This document shows positions 26,448-34,445 of a DNA stretch of 64,000 nucleotides, piece by piece. This DNA is from Acidovorax sp. NCPPB 4044 (lineage in GTDB: Bacteria; Pseudomonadota; Gammaproteobacteria; Burkholderiales; Burkholderiaceae_C), in contig NZ_JAMCOS010000001.1 of the NCBI RefSeq assembly GCF_028069655.1, positions 3,192,001 to 3,256,000 on the forward strand. The letters are read 5' to 3'. Position 1 is the stretch's first letter, and the number at the start of each line of letters is the position of its first letter. Both the position numbers and the translations under genes were made by a program. The notes beneath the pieces are model-generated. The model worked only from the letters and a program-made list of their open reading frames with translations. It was not told where the DNA came from and ran no database searches.

Positions 26448-26563
26448 GCCGGCCGGCGCCCCCCGCCCGGGGCGCCGCGGTGCGCGCCGGCTCCCGACGC
26501 ACCGACCGAACGCCCCTTCCCGCGTCCGGCCCGTACCCCGGCCCGCTTTTTTTGCCCCCGGAC

Positions 26564-26599
26564 TCCCACGGAGTGGGATCAACGATGTGGTTTCCCACA
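26564..26599. promoter_or_regulatory. Two inverted repeats upstream of dctA
   Basis: TCCCAC-GGA-GTGGGA (26564-26578) and TGTGG-TTTC-CCACA (26586-26599) lie side by side, about 105-140 bases before the dctA start. Their related half-sites (GTGG/CCAC) suggest binding of one dimeric regulator. The rest of 26324-26703 shows nothing else I recognise. Confidence 0.4.
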
Positions 26600-26703
26600 A
26601 TGGCCGGGAGAAAACCCTGCTTTACAGTGCCTCACCTTTTCGCTGCGGCTGCGCCGGGACAAGCGCACCCTGCCCCGTTTTCCTTCTGACCCAAGAGGCC
26701 TGC

Positions 26704-28056
26704 ATGACCGCAACCGTACGGATCCCCGCCAAACTCCCCATCTACCGATCGCTCTACGTCCAGGTGCTCTTCGCCGTGGTCGTGGGCGTGCTGCTCGGGC
26801 ACTTCTATCCCGAACTGGGCGAGAAGATGAAGCCCCTGGGCGACGGCTTCATCAAGCTGATCAAGATGATCATCGCGCCCATCATCTTCTGCACCGTGGT
26901 GGTCGGCATCGCCGGCATGGAAGACATGAAGAAGGTGGGCCGCACGGGCGGGCTGGCACTGCTCTACTTCGAGATCGTGAGCACCATCGCCCTGATCATC
27001 GGGCTCATCGTGGTGAACGTGCTCAAGCCCGGCGCGGGCATGAACGTCGATGCCGCGGCCATCGACACCAAGTCCATCGCGGCCTATACGGCGCCCGGCA
27101 AGATGGGCACCACCACCGACTTCTTCATGAACATCATCCCCACCACGGTGGTGGACGCCTTCGCCAAGGGCGAGATCCTGCAGGTGCTGCTGATCGCCGT
27201 GATGTTCGGCTTCGCGCTGCACCGCTTCGGCGGCCGCGGCACGCTGGTGTTCGATTTCATCGAGAAGACCTCGCACGTGCTGTTCACCATCGTGGGCTAC
27301 ATCATGAAGGTGGCTCCGATCGGCGCGTTCGGCGCCATGGCCTTCACCATCGGCAAGTACGGCGTGGGCTCGCTGCTCTCGCTGGGCAAGCTCATGGGCT
27401 CGTTCTACCTCACCTGCCTGCTGTTCGTGTTCGTCGTGCTGGGCCTGATCGCGCGCTTCCACGGCTTCTCGATCTGGAAGTTCGTGAAGTACATCAAGGA
27501 AGAGCTGCTCATCGTGCTGGGCACCTCGTCCAGCGAATCGGTGCTGCCGCGCATGATGGAGAAGATGGAAAACCTGGGCGCCAAGAAGACCACCGTGGGC
27601 CTCGTGATCCCCACCGGCTATTCGTTCAACCTGGACGGCACCTCGATCTACCTCACCATGGCGGCGGTGTTCATCGCGCAGGCCACCAACACGCCGCTGG
27701 ACATCACGCACCAGATCACGCTGCTGCTGGTGCTGCTGCTCACCTCCAAGGGCGCGGCCGGCATCACGGGCAGCGGCTTCATCGTGCTGGCCGCCACGCT
27801 CTCCGCCGTGGGCCACGTGCCGGTGGCGGGCCTGGCGCTGATCCTGGGCATCGACCGCTTCATGTCGGAGGCGCGCGCGCTCACCAACCTGGTGGGCAAC
27901 GGCGTGGCCACCATCGTCGTGGCCAAGTGGACGGGCGACCTCGACACCGAGCAGCTCCGCCACCGCCTGGACAACCCCGACTGGGTGGCCGCGCAGGAGC
28001 CCGAGGCGATCCTGGACGGCAAGACGGAGCGCATGGACACCTCGGGCAAGCACTGA
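26704..28056 (+). CDS. dctA: C4-dicarboxylate transporter DctA
   Basis: Sodium- or proton-coupled importer of succinate, fumarate and malate (DAACS/glutamate transporter family), 450 residues, inner membrane. Seen: [19 protein letters not shown] (about residues 54-72), [19 protein letters not shown] (serine-rich hairpin loop), [18 protein letters not shown] (about 302-319) and the C-terminal [15 protein letters not shown]. The ATG at 26704 follows an AGAGG ribosome site. Stands alone and ends in a clear terminator. Important for using plant-derived dicarboxylates. Confidence 0.95.
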   Translation: MTATVRIPAKLPIYRSLYVQVLFAVVVGVLLGHFYPELGEKMKPLGDGFIKLIKMIIAPIIFCTVVVGIAGMEDMKKVGRTGGLALLYFEIVSTIALIIGLIVVNVLKPGAGMNVDAAAIDTKSIAAYTAPGKMGTTTDFFMNIIPTTVVDAFAKGEILQVLLIAVMFGFALHRFGGRGTLVFDFIEKTSHVLFTIVGYIMKVAPIGAFGAMAFTIGKYGVGSLLSLGKLMGSFYLTCLLFVFVVLGLIARFHGFSIWKFVKYIKEELLIVLGTSSSESVLPRMMEKMENLGAKKTTVGLVIPTGYSFNLDGTSIYLTMAAVFIAQATNTPLDITHQITLLLVLLLTSKGAAGITGSGFIVLAATLSAVGHVPVAGLALILGIDRFMSEARALTNLVGNGVATIVVAKWTGDLDTEQLRHRLDNPDWVAAQEPEAILDGKTERMDTSGKH

Positions 28057-28104
28057 GCCCGAAGCCACCGGCGCCCGACGGGCCCGGGCGCGCACTCCTC
28101 ACAG

Positions 28105-28128
28105 AAGGCCGGCATCGCCGGCCTTTTT
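28105..28128 (+). terminator. Rho-independent terminator after dctA
   Basis: AAGGCCGGC-ATC-GCCGGCCTT, a 9-bp stem with a 3-base loop, followed directly by TTT and further T. Located 49 bases after the dctA stop. Confidence 0.9.
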
Positions 28129-28240
28129 GTTGCCTGCCCACGGCACAGGGATGCTCCCTGCCCTGCGGGCAGGGCCCACAGACGCGGGCCGGCTGCGCCG
28201 CGGCAGGCGCAGGGGTGCTTCCTCGCTTCTCGAAAAGCAC

Positions 28241-28275
28241 AAGGGCCGGCCCCGCGTTGCACGGGGCCGGCCCTT
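28241..28275 (-). terminator. Strong hairpin terminator after the first yceI gene
   Basis: A perfect 14-bp stem (AAGGGCCGGCCCCG on either strand) with a 7-base loop, 55 bases past the stop of the yceI gene at 28331. On the minus strand it is followed by GTGCTTTTCG, only partly T-rich. Probably terminates the yceI-yceI-cytochrome b561 transcript; the dctA terminator faces it from the other side. Confidence 0.75.
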
Positions 28276-28330
28276 GGGGGGCACCCTCTCGGGCGCCCGG
28301 AACGGGACGGGTGAACCGTCCGTCGATTGA

Positions 28331-28906
28331 TTACTGCTTCACGGCTTCGATCTGCGCCACGATGCGCACGTTCTTGGGGAAACCGTACTGCACGCCGTAG
28401 TCCAGGCCGAACTGGGTGCGGTCGATGGTGGTCTCGAAGTCGCCGCCGCACACTTCGCGCTTGAGCATCGGGCTCTGGTAGCAGGCGAACTGGTTGGCCT
28501 TGAAGGTCACGGGATGCGTCTGGCCCTTCAGGGTCAGGCTGCCGGCCACGGAGGTGAGCTTGTCGCCGTCGAAGGTGAACTTGTCGCCCACGAACTTGGC
28601 GGTGGGGTACTTGGCCGCGTCGAAGATGTCGGCGCTCAGCAGGTGCTTGTCGAAGGGGGGCGTGCCGGTGTTGATCGAAGCGATCTGGAAGGTGATGTCC
28701 ACCTTGCCGGTCTTGGCGGCCTTGTCCAGCTCGATCGTGCCTTCCTTCTTGTCGAAGCGGCCGCGGTTCACGCTGGCGCCGAAGTGGCTGATCTCGAACG
28801 TGGCGAAGGTGTGCGTCGGCTCCACGGCATACGTGGCGGTCTGGGCCTGGGCAGCGCCGGCGAACAGGGTGGCCGCGGCGGCCAGGGCGAAGAGGGATTT
28901 ACGCAT
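28331..28906 (-). CDS. YceI-family periplasmic protein (first)
   Basis: Periplasmic lipocalin-like protein of 191 residues that in relatives binds isoprenoid quinones or similar lipids. Signal peptide 1-21 (cut after AGAAQA), then the YceI start YAVEPTHTFATFEISHFGAS and the conserved KGQTHPVTF, CGGDFETTIDRTQFGLDYG. Third gene of the order cytochrome b561 - yceI - yceI on the minus strand, with a 94-bp gap to the second YceI. The pairing of YceI proteins with a b561 suggests a redox or quinone-related role in the envelope. Confidence 0.92.
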   Translation of the reverse strand: MRKSLFALAAAATLFAGAAQAQTATYAVEPTHTFATFEISHFGASVNRGRFDKKEGTIELDKAAKTGKVDITFQIASINTGTPPFDKHLLSADIFDAAKYPTAKFVGDKFTFDGDKLTSVAGSLTLKGQTHPVTFKANQFACYQSPMLKREVCGGDFETTIDRTQFGLDYGVQYGFPKNVRIVAQIEAVKQ

Positions 28907-29000
28907 GTCGATATCTCCGGTTGAAAAAGGATGGGAAAACGGAACGAAAAAAAGAAAGCAGCGGACAGGAAAGACGGGCCGCGGTCAGGCCGGGCCGGGC

Positions 29001-29579
29001 TTACAGCTTGCCCACGCCCGTGAGCGCGAGCTTGAATTTCACCTGCACCTCGTCGGCCACCATGGACGTGTCGGCCCACTCGTTCTCGCCGATCTTGAAG
29101 GCCAGCCGCTTGATGGCGAAGCTGCCCGTGGCGAGGGTGGTGGCGCCGGTCTGCGTGAGCGTGACCGGGGCGACGACATCCTGCGTGGCGCCCTTGACGC
29201 TCAGCTTGCCGGCCACCTCGAACTTGCCGGGGCCGGTGGACTTGATCGCCGTGGACTGGAACGTGGCCTGCGGGAACTTGCGCACGTTGAACCACGTGGG
29301 CTTGGGCAGCTCGGCGTCGGTTTCCTTCACGCCCAGCGTGGCGCTGCCGGTGTCCACCGTGATCGTGACCTTGCTGGTGGCCAGCTTGGCGGGGTCGAAC
29401 GCGACCTGCGCGTCGAACTTCCTGAACTTGCCCTCGACGGGCACGCCCATCTGCTTGCTCACGAAAGCGATCTCGCTCTGCTCGGGCACGAGCTTTTGCT
29501 GCGCGAACGCGGGGGCACCCGCCAGCACGGCCGCGGAAGCCAGCGCCAGGCCGGCGAAAGTGGTCGAGGAAAACTTCAT
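29001..29579 (-). CDS. YceI-family periplasmic protein (second)
   Basis: A second, diverged YceI protein of 192 residues. Signal peptide 1-26 (AGAPAFA), then QSEIAFVSKQMGVPVEGKF, VDTGSATLGVKETDAEL and KGATQDVVAPVTLTQ. Start ATG at 29579 (MKFSSTTFAGLALAS) begins the signal peptide directly; the longer in-frame ATG does not. It sits between cytochrome b561 (92 bp upstream) and the other yceI. Confidence 0.92.
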   Translation of the reverse strand: MKFSSTTFAGLALASAAVLAGAPAFAQQKLVPEQSEIAFVSKQMGVPVEGKFRKFDAQVAFDPAKLATSKVTITVDTGSATLGVKETDAELPKPTWFNVRKFPQATFQSTAIKSTGPGKFEVAGKLSVKGATQDVVAPVTLTQTGATTLATGSFAIKRLAFKIGENEWADTSMVADEVQVKFKLALTGVGKL

Positions 29580-29671
29580 GGGGGCTCCGTTCGGATGGAT
29601 CGGTCGAAGAGGCAGGGGAGAAAAAAGAGAAGTGCCAGCCACAGAGACAGACGGCTACCGGCGCGCCGCGT

Positions 29672-30229
29672 TCAGCCGCGGCCCGGCAACATGCGGCCGA
29701 TGAGGCCGTCGCGGTCGATGAACTGGTGCTTCAGCGCAGCGGCCACGTGCAGCACGACCAGCACGGCCAGCGCATAGGCGGTGATCTCGTGCCAGGGCTT
29801 GATCGCCTCGGCCAGCTCGGGGCTCACGGGCACGAAGCTGGGCAGCGGCAACAGGCCCAGGAACACGATGGGGAAACCTGCCGCGGAACTGTAGGCCCAG
29901 CCCACCAGCGGCACGATGAAAAAGAGCGCGTACATGAGGTGGTGCGTGCCATGGTGCGCCACGCGCTGCCAGGCCGGCATGGCCGATTCCACGGCCGGGG
30001 GCAGCGCAGGCGGCCGGTGCGTGAGGCGCCACAGCACCCGCAGCACCGACAGCGCCAGGATGGTCACGCCCGCCCACTTGTGCCAGTTGTAGAACTTGAG
30101 CCGCTGGGGCGAGAACGGCAACCCCGTCATGTAGATCCCGAACCCGAAGATGGCCACGAGCGCCACCCCGAGGATCCAGTGCAGGGCGATGGCGGTGCCG
30201 CTGTAGCGGGCGGTGCGGGGCGTGGTCAT
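29672..30229 (-). CDS. Cytochrome b561
   Basis: Di-haem b-type membrane cytochrome of 185 residues with four helices. RYSGTAIALHWILGVALVAI starts helix 1 with a haem histidine; YNWHKWAGVTILALSVLRVLWRL and VAHHGTHHLMYALFFIVPLVGW carry others; the last histidines lie in KPWHEITAYALAVLVVLHVAAAL. Transfers electrons between quinones and periplasmic partners, here probably functionally tied to the two YceI proteins downstream. Start at 30229; a promoter should lie in the 240-bp gap upstream, which is A+T-rich near 30300-30350. Confidence 0.92.
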   Translation of the reverse strand: MTTPRTARYSGTAIALHWILGVALVAIFGFGIYMTGLPFSPQRLKFYNWHKWAGVTILALSVLRVLWRLTHRPPALPPAVESAMPAWQRVAHHGTHHLMYALFFIVPLVGWAYSSAAGFPIVFLGLLPLPSFVPVSPELAEAIKPWHEITAYALAVLVVLHVAAALKHQFIDRDGLIGRMLPGRG

Positions 30230-30469
30230 GAAGGCGATGGCGTGGGTGTATCGGAAGGGGTTGCTGCAACGCAGCAGTAGGTTGCGCCGCAGTCTAGAGT
30301 GGTGAACCTGCGTGAAGTTTCAATGAAATTGATGCAGTGATTCAATTTTTGTGAATTGACCGCCCCCAGGGCAGGCCGGCGCACGCATGCGGCGTGAGTG
30401 TGCCGCACGCGGTGAAAGGTTTCATGCCCGGAGCAACTCTTCCCGCCGGCGCGCAGACTCCCGTCTCTT

Positions 30470-30859
30470 TCAGTCTCCTCGGAATGCCAGGGTTTTCCGG
30501 GACACTTTCGCCTCTTCCAGCAACGCCTGGAACCGTTCGATGGAGCGCAGGATCTCCACACGCTCCACCGTCGCGTAAAGCTCTTGGCGCACCGGCACGA
30601 GTTGCGTGCCCGTGTGAACCCTCCACTCCGTCGGCTGCCTCGCGGCAGCGGCCCTGGCCTCGGCCATCGCGCCGATGAGCGCATCCAGGCCGTTGGCTTC
30701 GTGAAAGTCGGCGTCTCCGTACAGATCGACATAGCTGCCGGTCGTCCGCTGCACGCGGGTGAACCACGGGTGAAGAAACCAGTAGCATCCGTCGCCGTCG
30801 AACTGGAGGCGCAGGTCGTACCGGCCGTCGGGCAAAAGGAAACCTATGTCCAGGGGCAT
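30470..30859 (-). CDS. Uncharacterised acidic protein
   Basis: 129 residues, no family recognised with confidence, no signal peptide or membrane segment. N-terminal half MPLDIGFLLPDGRYDLRLQF and YWFLHPWFTRV suggests a compact beta-rich fold; the C-terminal half is helical (ELYATVERVEILRSIERFQA). Divergent from another uncharacterised gene with a 140-bp gap. Both look like the small soluble proteins often found as immunity proteins or orphans of toxin loci, but no toxin is visible here. Start at 30859 chosen because the frame upstream has an unrelated composition. Confidence 0.6.
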   Translation of the reverse strand: MPLDIGFLLPDGRYDLRLQFDGDGCYWFLHPWFTRVQRTTGSYVDLYGDADFHEANGLDALIGAMAEARAAAARQPTEWRVHTGTQLVPVRQELYATVERVEILRSIERFQALLEEAKVSRKTLAFRGD

Positions 30860-30999
30860 CGGAGGGGCCAGGAAAGTGCAGAAGTCGGGCAGTGTCCGCC
30901 AGATGGAGGCTCCCGGGGACCGTGCAGAATCGGAGCCGGAGCGCGGGCAGCCGCCCGCCGCCCGCGCCATGCCACCTTCCACGACGGACCGAGCACCCC

Positions 31000-31623
31000 A
31001 TGTCACCAGACCACCTGCCGGCCATTGCAGACTTGCGCCGCACGGCGCAATCCCTTGCGATGCTCGACGCGATCCTGTGCGCGGAATGGGAGTACCGGTA
31101 CTACAGCTTCGATGCCTGCTGGGATGACGGCGAAGCAATGGCATCCATGCGCGACGGGTGCGGGGACGACTGGTTCGTGCTCTTCGACGGCTGCGGGGCC
31201 GCGATCAAAGGTTTTGCGCACGAACTCGCGGCAGGCTCCGACTGGCCGCGCGAGATCCAGCGCCAGGTGCCGGACTGCTTTTCTTCCTTCCTGGATGAAC
31301 CCGCTTTCTCGATGCACCACGCCACGTTCTGCTACTGGCGACAGCAGGGCGATACCGGCTGGAGCAAGGTGTCCGGCTTCGGCGGGGAAGACGGCGCCCG
31401 CGACCTGCTTGAACTGCTCATCTCCGGCCCTTCGGGCTACGTCCGGTGGGCCGAAGCGTATTACGAGTGCCCGGTCCCGCAGCCTGTCGCCGCGGCCATC
31501 TTCTCCCACGAACCGCTCACCGATGCCGTCGTCCTGGCACTCAATCCGGACGCGGGCCTGGCTGCGGTGCGCGCCGAAGCCGGCGAGATCGGCTACCCGA
31601 TCGCGGGCCGGCACACATCTTGA
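31000..31623 (+). CDS. Uncharacterised acidic protein
   Basis: 207 residues, rich in Trp, Asp and Glu, soluble. Stretches such as DAILCAEWEYRYYSFDACW, DGCGDDWFVLFDGCGAAIKG and AEAYYECPVPQPVAAAIF look like a conserved globular protein, not a shadow, but I know no function for it. ATG at 31000 is preferred over in-frame ATGs upstream because the residues before it are Arg/Pro-rich. Divergent from the 129-residue unknown. Immunity or antitoxin role is possible but unsupported. Confidence 0.65.
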   Translation: MSPDHLPAIADLRRTAQSLAMLDAILCAEWEYRYYSFDACWDDGEAMASMRDGCGDDWFVLFDGCGAAIKGFAHELAAGSDWPREIQRQVPDCFSSFLDEPAFSMHHATFCYWRQQGDTGWSKVSGFGGEDGARDLLELLISGPSGYVRWAEAYYECPVPQPVAAAIFSHEPLTDAVVLALNPDAGLAAVRAEAGEIGYPIAGRHTS

Positions 31624-31717
31624 CTTGAGCGTCTGCCGTGCCGGTCCATCGCGGATTGCCCGCAGCGACAGCGGGCATGGGAACGGTGCGCCCTGCCACC
31701 GCCCCCCCCGGAAGCCG

Positions 31718-32182
31718 TTACTTGCTGCAGGTGCCTGGCTGGGCCATGGCGAGCTTGGCGACATCGGCCTTGCCTTGCTCTTCGGCGATCGGCTCCACGT
31801 TCGCTCCGCTCACGAATGCGCCCATCTTGATGTATTGCCGGATGAAGTAGTTCTTGCCGGCCTCCATGAACACTTCCAGGACATTCGGCGAGAACTCCGA
31901 TTCCGTCTCGATGGTGTGCTTCTTGCCGCCTTCGACCTGCGTGTAGAAGAACACGTCGGGCGCGCTTTCTCCCAGGCACTTGCCATCGACCTTGATGTCC
32001 TTCTTGACGGCCTTGCCGATGACACTGTTGCGGTAGACGTACAGGCCGGCGTTTCCGGGCGCTGGCTCGCTGAATTGCTTGGCCTTGTCGGAATCCGCCT
32101 GGCTGGCCATGTTGACGGAAGCGCAGCCGGTCAGCACCAGGGCGGAAATCGCCACCACGGCGATGTTGTAGTTGATTTTCAT
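31718..32182 (-). CDS. DUF2846-type lipoprotein
   Basis: Outer- or inner-membrane lipoprotein of 154 residues. The signal peptide ends in the lipobox LTGC (cysteine about residue 20), with Ala after it. The body (GNAGLYVYRNSVIGKAVKKD, PDVFFYTQVEGGKKHTIETE, YFIRQYIKMGAFV) matches the DUF2846 family, whose function is unknown. Stands alone; 203 bp separate its start from the end of the biotin carboxylase gene, with no site I recognise in between. Confidence 0.82.
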   Translation of the reverse strand: MKINYNIAVVAISALVLTGCASVNMASQADSDKAKQFSEPAPGNAGLYVYRNSVIGKAVKKDIKVDGKCLGESAPDVFFYTQVEGGKKHTIETESEFSPNVLEVFMEAGKNYFIRQYIKMGAFVSGANVEPIAEEQGKADVAKLAMAQPGTCSK

Positions 32183-32385
32183 GGGGGTTAGGAACTTGGA
32201 ACGTGAACAACGGAAGGCTCTCGGCGGAGCGCCGACATGCCTTCCAACCGCAACGCGACACAACGCGGCAGTGGCCGGGATTATGCCGCCTTGTTTCAAC
32301 AAGTAACAGGCTCGAATGGGCATCTTGCCAGCCTGCTCCATCCGGCGCCGGCCCGGGCGCCGGCACCACCGCCCCCTGTCGGCCG

Positions 32386-34134
32386 TCAGCCCCCCGCGTC
32401 GATGCGCGCCAGCACCGCACCCACGGCCTGGTAGCTGCCCACCGCCACCCGCCCGGCGATGCGCCCGGCACGCGGCGCGGTGACCTGCATCTCCATCTTC
32501 ATGGCTTCCATGACCGCGATCAGGTCGCCCTCGGCCACGGTGTCGCCCTCGGCCACCTTCCAGGCCTGCACGGTGCCGGCCACGGGGGCGGGCACGGCCC
32601 CCTCTCGCACGGCGGGCGCGGCCTGCGGGGCCGTGCCCGCGGCCGGCGCACTGCCTGCGCCGGCGGCCTGCAGGCCCTGCAGCAGCACGGCCGGCAATCC
32701 CAGGGCCACGCGGCGGCCGTCGATCTCGATGGCGGTGCGCACGAGGGCGGTGTCCTGCAACGGTTCGGCGCGCGCGGCGGCGGCCAGGGTGTCGGCGAAG
32801 TCGGTTTCGATCCAGCGGGTGTGCACGCGCAGGGTCTCGCCGTTGATGAAGTCCTCGTGCTCCATCACCGCGCGGTGGAAGGGCAGCACCGAGGCCACGC
32901 CTTCGATGCGGAATTCGCGCAGCGCGCGGCGTGCGCGGGCGATCGCCTGGGCACGGGTGGCGCCGCTGACGATGAGCTTGGCCATGAGCGAGTCGAAGGT
33001 GCCCGGCACGATGGAGCCGGCCTGCACGCCGGTGTCGAGCCGCACGCCCGGGCCCGAGGGCGGCTCGAACGCGGTCACGCCGCCCGGCGTGGGCAGGAAG
33101 CCGCGGCCCACGTCCTCCGCGTTGATGCGGAATTCGATGGAATGGCCCAGCGGCTCGGGGGTCTGCGTGGTGCGCAGCGGCAGCCCTTCGGCCACGCGGA
33201 ACTGCTCCACGACCAGGTCGATGCCCGTGGTCTGCTCGGTCACGGGGTGCTCGACCTGCAGGCGCGTGTTGACCTCCAGGAACGAGATCGCGCCCGTGCC
33301 CGAGAGCAGAAATTCGACCGTGCCCGCGTTGGTGTAGCCGGCCGCCGCGCAGATGTCGCGCGCGGCGGTGTGGATGCGCTCGCGCTGCTCCGGCGTGAGG
33401 AAGGGCGCGGGGGCCTCTTCGACCAGCTTCTGGTTGCGCCGCTGCAGCGAACAGTCGCGCGTGCCCAGCACCACGACGTTGCCGTGCGTGTCGGCCAGCA
33501 CCTGCGCCTCGATGTGGCGCGGGCGGTCGAGGAACTGCTCCACGAAGCATTCGCCGCGGCCGAAAGCGGCCGTGGCCTCGCGTACGGCGGAGGCGTAGAG
33601 GTCTTCCACCTCGTCCAGGCGCCACGCGATCTTCATGCCGCGTCCGCCGCCGCCGAAGGCCGCCTTGATGATGATCGGCAGGCCGTGCTGCTCGGCGAAC
33701 GCGAGCACCTCCGACACGTCCTGCACCGGGCCGGCCGTGCCCTGCACCAGCGGCGCGCCCACCGTGAGCGCGATGCGGCGCGCCTCGACCTTGTCGCCCA
33801 GGCGCTCGATGGCCTCGGGCGGCGGGCCGATCCAGGTGAGGCCCGCGCCGATCACGGCGCGCGCGAAGCCCGCGTTCTCGGAGAGAAAGCCGTAGCCCGG
33901 GTGCACGGCGTCGGCGCCGCTCTTGCGCGCCACTTCCAGCAGCTTGTCGATGTGCAGGTAGGTGTCGGCCGGGCGGTCGCCGCCCAGGCCGTAGGCCTCG
34001 TCGGCCATGCGCACGTGCAGCGCATCGATGTCGGCATCGGCATAGACGGCGACGGAGCCGAGGCCGTAGTCGGCGCAGGCGCGCGCCACGCGGACGGCGA
34101 TCTCGCCGCGGTTGGCAATCAAGACTTTTTTCAT
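32386..34134 (-). CDS. Biotin carboxylase-BCCP fusion of the 5-oxoproline operon
   Basis: 582-residue fusion: a biotin carboxylase (residues 1-450) and a C-terminal biotinyl domain (about 510-580) with EAMKMEM, the lysine being the biotin site. The carboxylase part shows [40 protein letters not shown] (ATP loop), [12 protein letters not shown] and the INAED region. It would use ATP and bicarbonate to charge biotin. No carboxyltransferase of the propionyl-CoA type is near; the PxpC (KipA) family encoded just upstream has long been annotated as a biotin-dependent carboxyltransferase, so the two may work together. Start ATG at 34134; a TTG nine bases earlier is less likely. Its 5' end is part of a 140-bp triplication. 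Confidence 0.9.
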   Translation of the reverse strand: MKKVLIANRGEIAVRVARACADYGLGSVAVYADADIDALHVRMADEAYGLGGDRPADTYLHIDKLLEVARKSGADAVHPGYGFLSENAGFARAVIGAGLTWIGPPPEAIERLGDKVEARRIALTVGAPLVQGTAGPVQDVSEVLAFAEQHGLPIIIKAAFGGGGRGMKIAWRLDEVEDLYASAVREATAAFGRGECFVEQFLDRPRHIEAQVLADTHGNVVVLGTRDCSLQRRNQKLVEEAPAPFLTPEQRERIHTAARDICAAAGYTNAGTVEFLLSGTGAISFLEVNTRLQVEHPVTEQTTGIDLVVEQFRVAEGLPLRTTQTPEPLGHSIEFRINAEDVGRGFLPTPGGVTAFEPPSGPGVRLDTGVQAGSIVPGTFDSLMAKLIVSGATRAQAIARARRALREFRIEGVASVLPFHRAVMEHEDFINGETLRVHTRWIETDFADTLAAAARAEPLQDTALVRTAIEIDGRRVALGLPAVLLQGLQAAGAGSAPAAGTAPQAAPAVREGAVPAPVAGTVQAWKVAEGDTVAEGDLIAVMEAMKMEMQVTAPRAGRIAGRVAVGSYQAVGAVLARIDAGG

Positions 34135-34417
34135 GGTGCTCAAGACCTCATGCTGGAAACGGCTGCCCGGGGCGCGGCGAGATCGCCGTCGCCTGCTGCG
34201 CAGGCCCGGCGATGTGGTGAAACAGCGGCTGCGCCACCGTTTTCGCTGCGGTTGGCAATCAAGACTTTTTTCATGGTGCTCAAGACCTCATGCTGGAAAC
34301 GGCTGCCCGGGGCGCGGCGAGATCGCCGTCGCCTGCTGCGCAGGCCCGGCGATGTGGTGAAACAGCGGCCGCGCCGCCGTTTTCGCCGCGGTGGGCAATC
34401 AAGACTTTTTTCATGGT
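34103..34417. repeat. 140-bp tandem triplication of the carboxylase gene's 5' end
   Basis: Units 34103-34242 and 34243-34382 are nearly identical and a third, partial unit runs 34383-34417. Each repeats the codons for ATG AAA AAA GTC TTG ATT GCC plus the ~110 bases before them, so three potential start regions lie in series upstream of one intact gene. The duplicates read a few dozen codons from their own ATG and then stop. It fills most of the gap between the carboxylase and the PxpB-PxpC fusion. Confidence 0.9.
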
Positions 34418-34445
34418 GAAGGGCTTTCTGGAATTTGGCAGTCGG

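Noticed and set aside
28130..28240. Possible small RNA gene between dctA and yceI
   Set aside because: Only GC-rich hairpins without promoter-like sequence; explained by the two facing terminators.
34135..34143. TTG start adding three residues to the biotin carboxylase
   Set aside because: The ATG at 34134 gives the standard [11 protein letters not shown] start; the GAGG lies only two bases from the TTG.
34250..34414. Extra carboxylase-like genes from the duplicated ATG units
   Set aside because: They share only the first seven or so codons and then run into intergenic sequence and a stop; no domain follows.
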